Of a DNA stretch of 64,000 bases, positions 61,732 through 64,000 are shown one piece after another. Where the stretch lies: contig NZ_DFUE01000089.1 of NCBI RefSeq assembly GCF_002379585.1, positions 1 to 64,000 on the forward strand. The letters run 5' to 3'. The position numbers and the translations under genes were made by a program. Below the pieces are notes generated by a model. It saw only the letters and a program-made list of their open reading frames with translations. It ran no database searches and had not been told where the DNA came from. The first letter of the stretch is position 1; each line of letters starts with the position of its first letter. Source of the DNA: Pseudomonas sp. UBA4194. GTDB lineage: Bacteria > Pseudomonadota > Gammaproteobacteria > Pseudomonadales > Pseudomonadaceae.

Positions 61732-63426
61732 TCAGAAACCCATACTCAAGTGTTCAGCGATCGGCCCCAGGGCAAGGGTCGGCAAGAAGGTCAGCCCGCC
61801 CACCAGCAGGATGGTCACCGTCAACAGGGTGACGAACAGCGGGCCATGGGTGGGGAAGCTGTTGGCGTTGACCGGCGCGGTTTTCTTCAGCGCCAGGCTG
61901 CCAGCCAGGGCCAGCACCGGCAGGATGTAGCCAAAGCGGCCAATCAGCATGCCCAGGCCCAGCATCAGGTTGTGAAACGGCGTGTTCGCGCCGAAGCCTG
62001 CGAAGGCCGATCCGTTGTTGGCGCTGGCAGACGTGTAGGCGTACAGCAATTGACTGAAACCGTGCGCGCCCGGATTGCTCACGGCCGCCGCCGGCCCTGG
62101 CAGACTCGCCGCTATGGCGCCAAGCACCAGCACGCCGACGGGCATCACCAGCAACGAGGCAACCAGCAACTGCACCTCCCGCGCCTGGAGCTTCTTGCCC
62201 AGATACTCCGGTGTACGACCAATCATCAGGCCCGCCAGGAACACCGCAATCAGCACGTTCAACAACATGCCGTAGAGGCCTGCGCCGACGCCGCCGAAGA
62301 TCACTTCACCCAGCATCATGTTGACCAGCGCCACCATCCCGCTCAGCGGATTGAGGCTGTCGTGCATGGCATTCACCGAACCATTGGACGCCGCCGTGGT
62401 GGTGACCGACCACAGCACACTGGCCGTGGTGCCGAAGCGGCTTTCCTTACCCTCCAGCGGCGCAGTCTGCTCGACCTGGGCGCTGACCACGGCGGGGTTG
62501 GGTTGATATTCGGCGTACAGCGACACCGCGCCGCCCATCAGGAACAACGCCAGCATGCAGGCGATGATCGCGCGGCTCTGGCGCAGGTCCTTGACGTAAT
62601 GCCCGAAGGTGAACACCAGCGCCGCCGGGATCAGGATGATCGAGACCAGCTCGAACAGATTGCTCAGAGCGGTGGGGTTCTCGAACGGATGCGCCGAGTT
62701 CACCCCGAAGAAACCGCCGCCGTTGGTACCCAACTGCTTGATCGCGATCTGGCTGGCCGCCGGCCCCAGGGGGATGCTCTGCTGCGCCCCTTGCCAGGTC
62801 ACGGCATCCACATAGTGCGCAAACGTCTGCGGTACGCCCTGCGCCACCAGCAGCAGGGCCAGCACGATGCTCAGCGGCAACAGGCCGTAAAGCGTGGCGC
62901 GGGTCATGTCGACCCAGAAATTGCCCAGGGTACTGGCCGAGCGCCGCCCGATGCCACGGCACAGCGCCACCAGCACGGCCAGACCGGTGGCGGCGCTGAC
63001 GAAGTTCTGCACGGTCAGCCCGGCCATCTGGCTGAGGTAGCTGAGCGACGCTTCACCGCTGTAGGCCTGCCAATTGGTGTTGGCCATGAAGCTGACCGCG
63101 GTGTTGAAAGCCAGCGTCCATTCCTGCCCCGGCAGCTGCTGCGGGTTGAGCGGCAGGTAACCCTGCAACAGCAGGATGGCGAACAGCAGACCGAACCCGG
63201 CAAGGTTGAAGGCCAGCAGTGCGAGGGCGTAGCGTTGCCAGCTTTGTTCGGCCTTGGGGTCGATGCCGGCGAGGCGGTAGCAACCGTTTTCCACGGGTTG
63301 CAGCACGGGCGAGAGCCAGGTGCGCTGGCCTTCCATGACCCTGTAGTAGAAACGGCCCAGAAACGGTGCCGGGATCAGGACCAGGGCGAAGAAGGCGATG
63401 ATGAGGGCGTAGTCGTAGAGGTGCAT
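61732..63426 (-). CDS. kdpA: Potassium-transporting ATPase potassium-binding subunit KdpA
   Basis: A 564-residue inner-membrane protein of the K+ channel superfamily with about ten membrane segments. Selectivity-filter-like loops are visible: TNWQAYSGE, TNGGGFFGVNSAHPFENPT, and TSASANNGSAF. Family length. ATG 63426 lies 7 bases after the kdpF stop. Confidence 0.97.
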   Translation of the reverse strand: MHLYDYALIIAFFALVLIPAPFLGRFYYRVMEGQRTWLSPVLQPVENGCYRLAGIDPKAEQSWQRYALALLAFNLAGFGLLFAILLLQGYLPLNPQQLPGQEWTLAFNTAVSFMANTNWQAYSGEASLSYLSQMAGLTVQNFVSAATGLAVLVALCRGIGRRSASTLGNFWVDMTRATLYGLLPLSIVLALLLVAQGVPQTFAHYVDAVTWQGAQQSIPLGPAASQIAIKQLGTNGGGFFGVNSAHPFENPTALSNLFELVSIILIPAALVFTFGHYVKDLRQSRAIIACMLALFLMGGAVSLYAEYQPNPAVVSAQVEQTAPLEGKESRFGTTASVLWSVTTTAASNGSVNAMHDSLNPLSGMVALVNMMLGEVIFGGVGAGLYGMLLNVLIAVFLAGLMIGRTPEYLGKKLQAREVQLLVASLLVMPVGVLVLGAIAASLPGPAAAVSNPGAHGFSQLLYAYTSASANNGSAFAGFGANTPFHNLMLGLGMLIGRFGYILPVLALAGSLALKKTAPVNANSFPTHGPLFVTLLTVTILLVGGLTFLPTLALGPIAEHLSMGF

Positions 63427-63433
63427 GGCGCCG

Positions 63434-63523
63434 TTACTCCTGGTCGGCGCGCAGGAGCGCCGTGATCAGGTAGAGGAACAGGCCGATGGCCAGGCATAGG
63501 GATAGCCCATCCAGAACACTCAT
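63434..63523 (-). CDS. kdpF: Small Kdp subunit KdpF
   Basis: A 29-residue membrane peptide too short for routine gene calls. Read on the minus strand: MSVLDGLSLCLAIGLFLYLI then TALLRADQE. A single hydrophobic helix, as in KdpF, which stabilises the Kdp complex. GGAG is 11 bases before the ATG. First gene of kdpFABC. Confidence 0.9.
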   Translation of the reverse strand: MSVLDGLSLCLAIGLFLYLITALLRADQE

Positions 63524-63636
63524 GAAGATTTTCTCCGGGGACGGCGGGTGGTGGTGATGTGGGGAGATTGTTGGGGGTGGGGGCGTAAAGGCGCGAGATA
63601 GGGGCCGCACGCCTGGCGTAAAAAAACCGTAAATTC

Positions 63637-63723
63637 GTAGCAGCGGCGTAAGCCGCGTCCGGGGACGCCGCGATCATCTAGGTCAGTCGGATAACGGCTG
63701 GACGCGGCTTACGCCGCTGCTAC
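63637..63723. repeat. REP family A inverted pair
   Basis: Arms 63637-63660 (GTAGCAGCGGCGTAAGCCGC) and 63700-63723 (inverted), 39 bases apart, between kdpF and sbcD. The 63524-63778 gap must also contain divergent promoters for kdp and sbcD. Confidence 0.9.
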
Positions 63724-63778
63724 GGGTTAAAAACCGTTATCATGCGCGCCTCCCCGCCTTTACCACCCAGGACCGCCA

Positions 63779-64000
63779 ATGCGCCTGCTGCACACCTCCG
63801 ACTGGCACCTTGGCCAAAGCCTCCACGGCCAGGAACGCGACTTCGAACATGCCAGCTTCCTGCGCTGGTTGCTCAAGCAACTCGCCCAACGCCAACCCGA
63901 CGTGCTGCTGGTGGCAGGCGACATCTTCGACACCGTCAACCCCCCGGTCAAAGCTCAGGAGCGCCTGTACAACTTCATCGTCAGCGCCCACGAGCAACAA
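63779..64000 (+). CDS. sbcD: Exonuclease SbcCD subunit D (partial)
   Basis: The first 74 residues of a Mre11-family nuclease; the gene runs off the window. MRLLHTSDWHLGQSLHGQER contains the first metal-binding motif (DWHLG) and VLLVAGDIFDT the second. With SbcC it cuts DNA hairpins and palindromes, which is notable next to so many palindromic repeats. Start ATG at 63779. Confidence 0.93.
   Translation, partial: MRLLHTSDWHLGQSLHGQERDFEHASFLRWLLKQLAQRQPDVLLVAGDIFDTVNPPVKAQERLYNFIVSAHEQQ

Noticed and set aside
61663..63465. 600-codon antisense frame over kdpA and kdpB
   Set aside because: Gln/Arg/His-rich shadow of two recognised membrane proteins.

Overview
This is chromosomal DNA of a fluorescent-type Pseudomonas. 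The diagnostic content is the oprF-sigX-cmpX-crfX-cmaX block, oprI, a crc-like GC-rich codon usage throughout, and four families of short palindromic repeats (REPs) of the kind seen in the P. fluorescens/P. putida groups. No rRNA, tRNA, prophage, transposase or CRISPR array was seen. Coding density is high, and the window ends inside sbcD.

Layout. (1) 1-11.3 kb: PBP4-type dacB, a tandem REP array, a CHASE/GGDEF cyclase, the fused 23S rRNA methyltransferase rlmKL, ribosome hibernation factor rmf, pyrD, then a nitrate/nitrite MFS transporter preceded by a terminator-like leader hairpin and followed by a PP2C-kinase fusion. (2) 11.3-20.4 kb: cell-envelope stress block (oprF, sigX, cmpX, crfX, cmaX), an RraA-like protein, an esterase, and the divergent pair ppsA / PEP synthase regulatory protein. 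(3) 20.4-26.8 kb: the most unusual region. A MocR-type regulator diverges from a five-gene operon: EamA exporter, JAMM peptidase, a ubiquitin-like sulfur carrier fused to an E1 and a rhodanese, a cysteine-synthase-like PLP enzyme, and a serine acetyltransferase with an extra C-terminal domain. Together these contain every part of a CysO/CysM/Mec-type protein-bound-sulfide cysteine pathway plus an exporter. (4) 27-35.7 kb: retropepsin / inactive transglutaminase / ATP-grasp operon, pabB, cysH (APS reductase type), cysB, a universal stress protein, DAHP synthase and a GNAT. (5) 36-49 kb: oprI next to an L,D-transpeptidase that could anchor it, tesA divergent from an ABC transporter, an uncharacterised TIM-barrel/2-oxoglutarate-type oxygenase pair, greB, DoxX, MltF2-like lytic transglycosylase, tatD, a small membrane protein and a thioesterase. 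(6) 49-64 kb: CHAD protein, tgpA-DUF58-moxR operon, small lipoprotein, patatin, then the complete kdpFABC-kdpDE potassium system (including the 29-residue kdpF) with a REP array between kdpC and kdpD, and the start of sbcD.

Comparisons with P. aeruginosa or P. putida gene order are from memory and not from a search. Start sites were chosen from visible ribosome-binding sites; several genes (sigX, ppsA, greB) appear to start with TTG and the GGDEF protein possibly with GTG.
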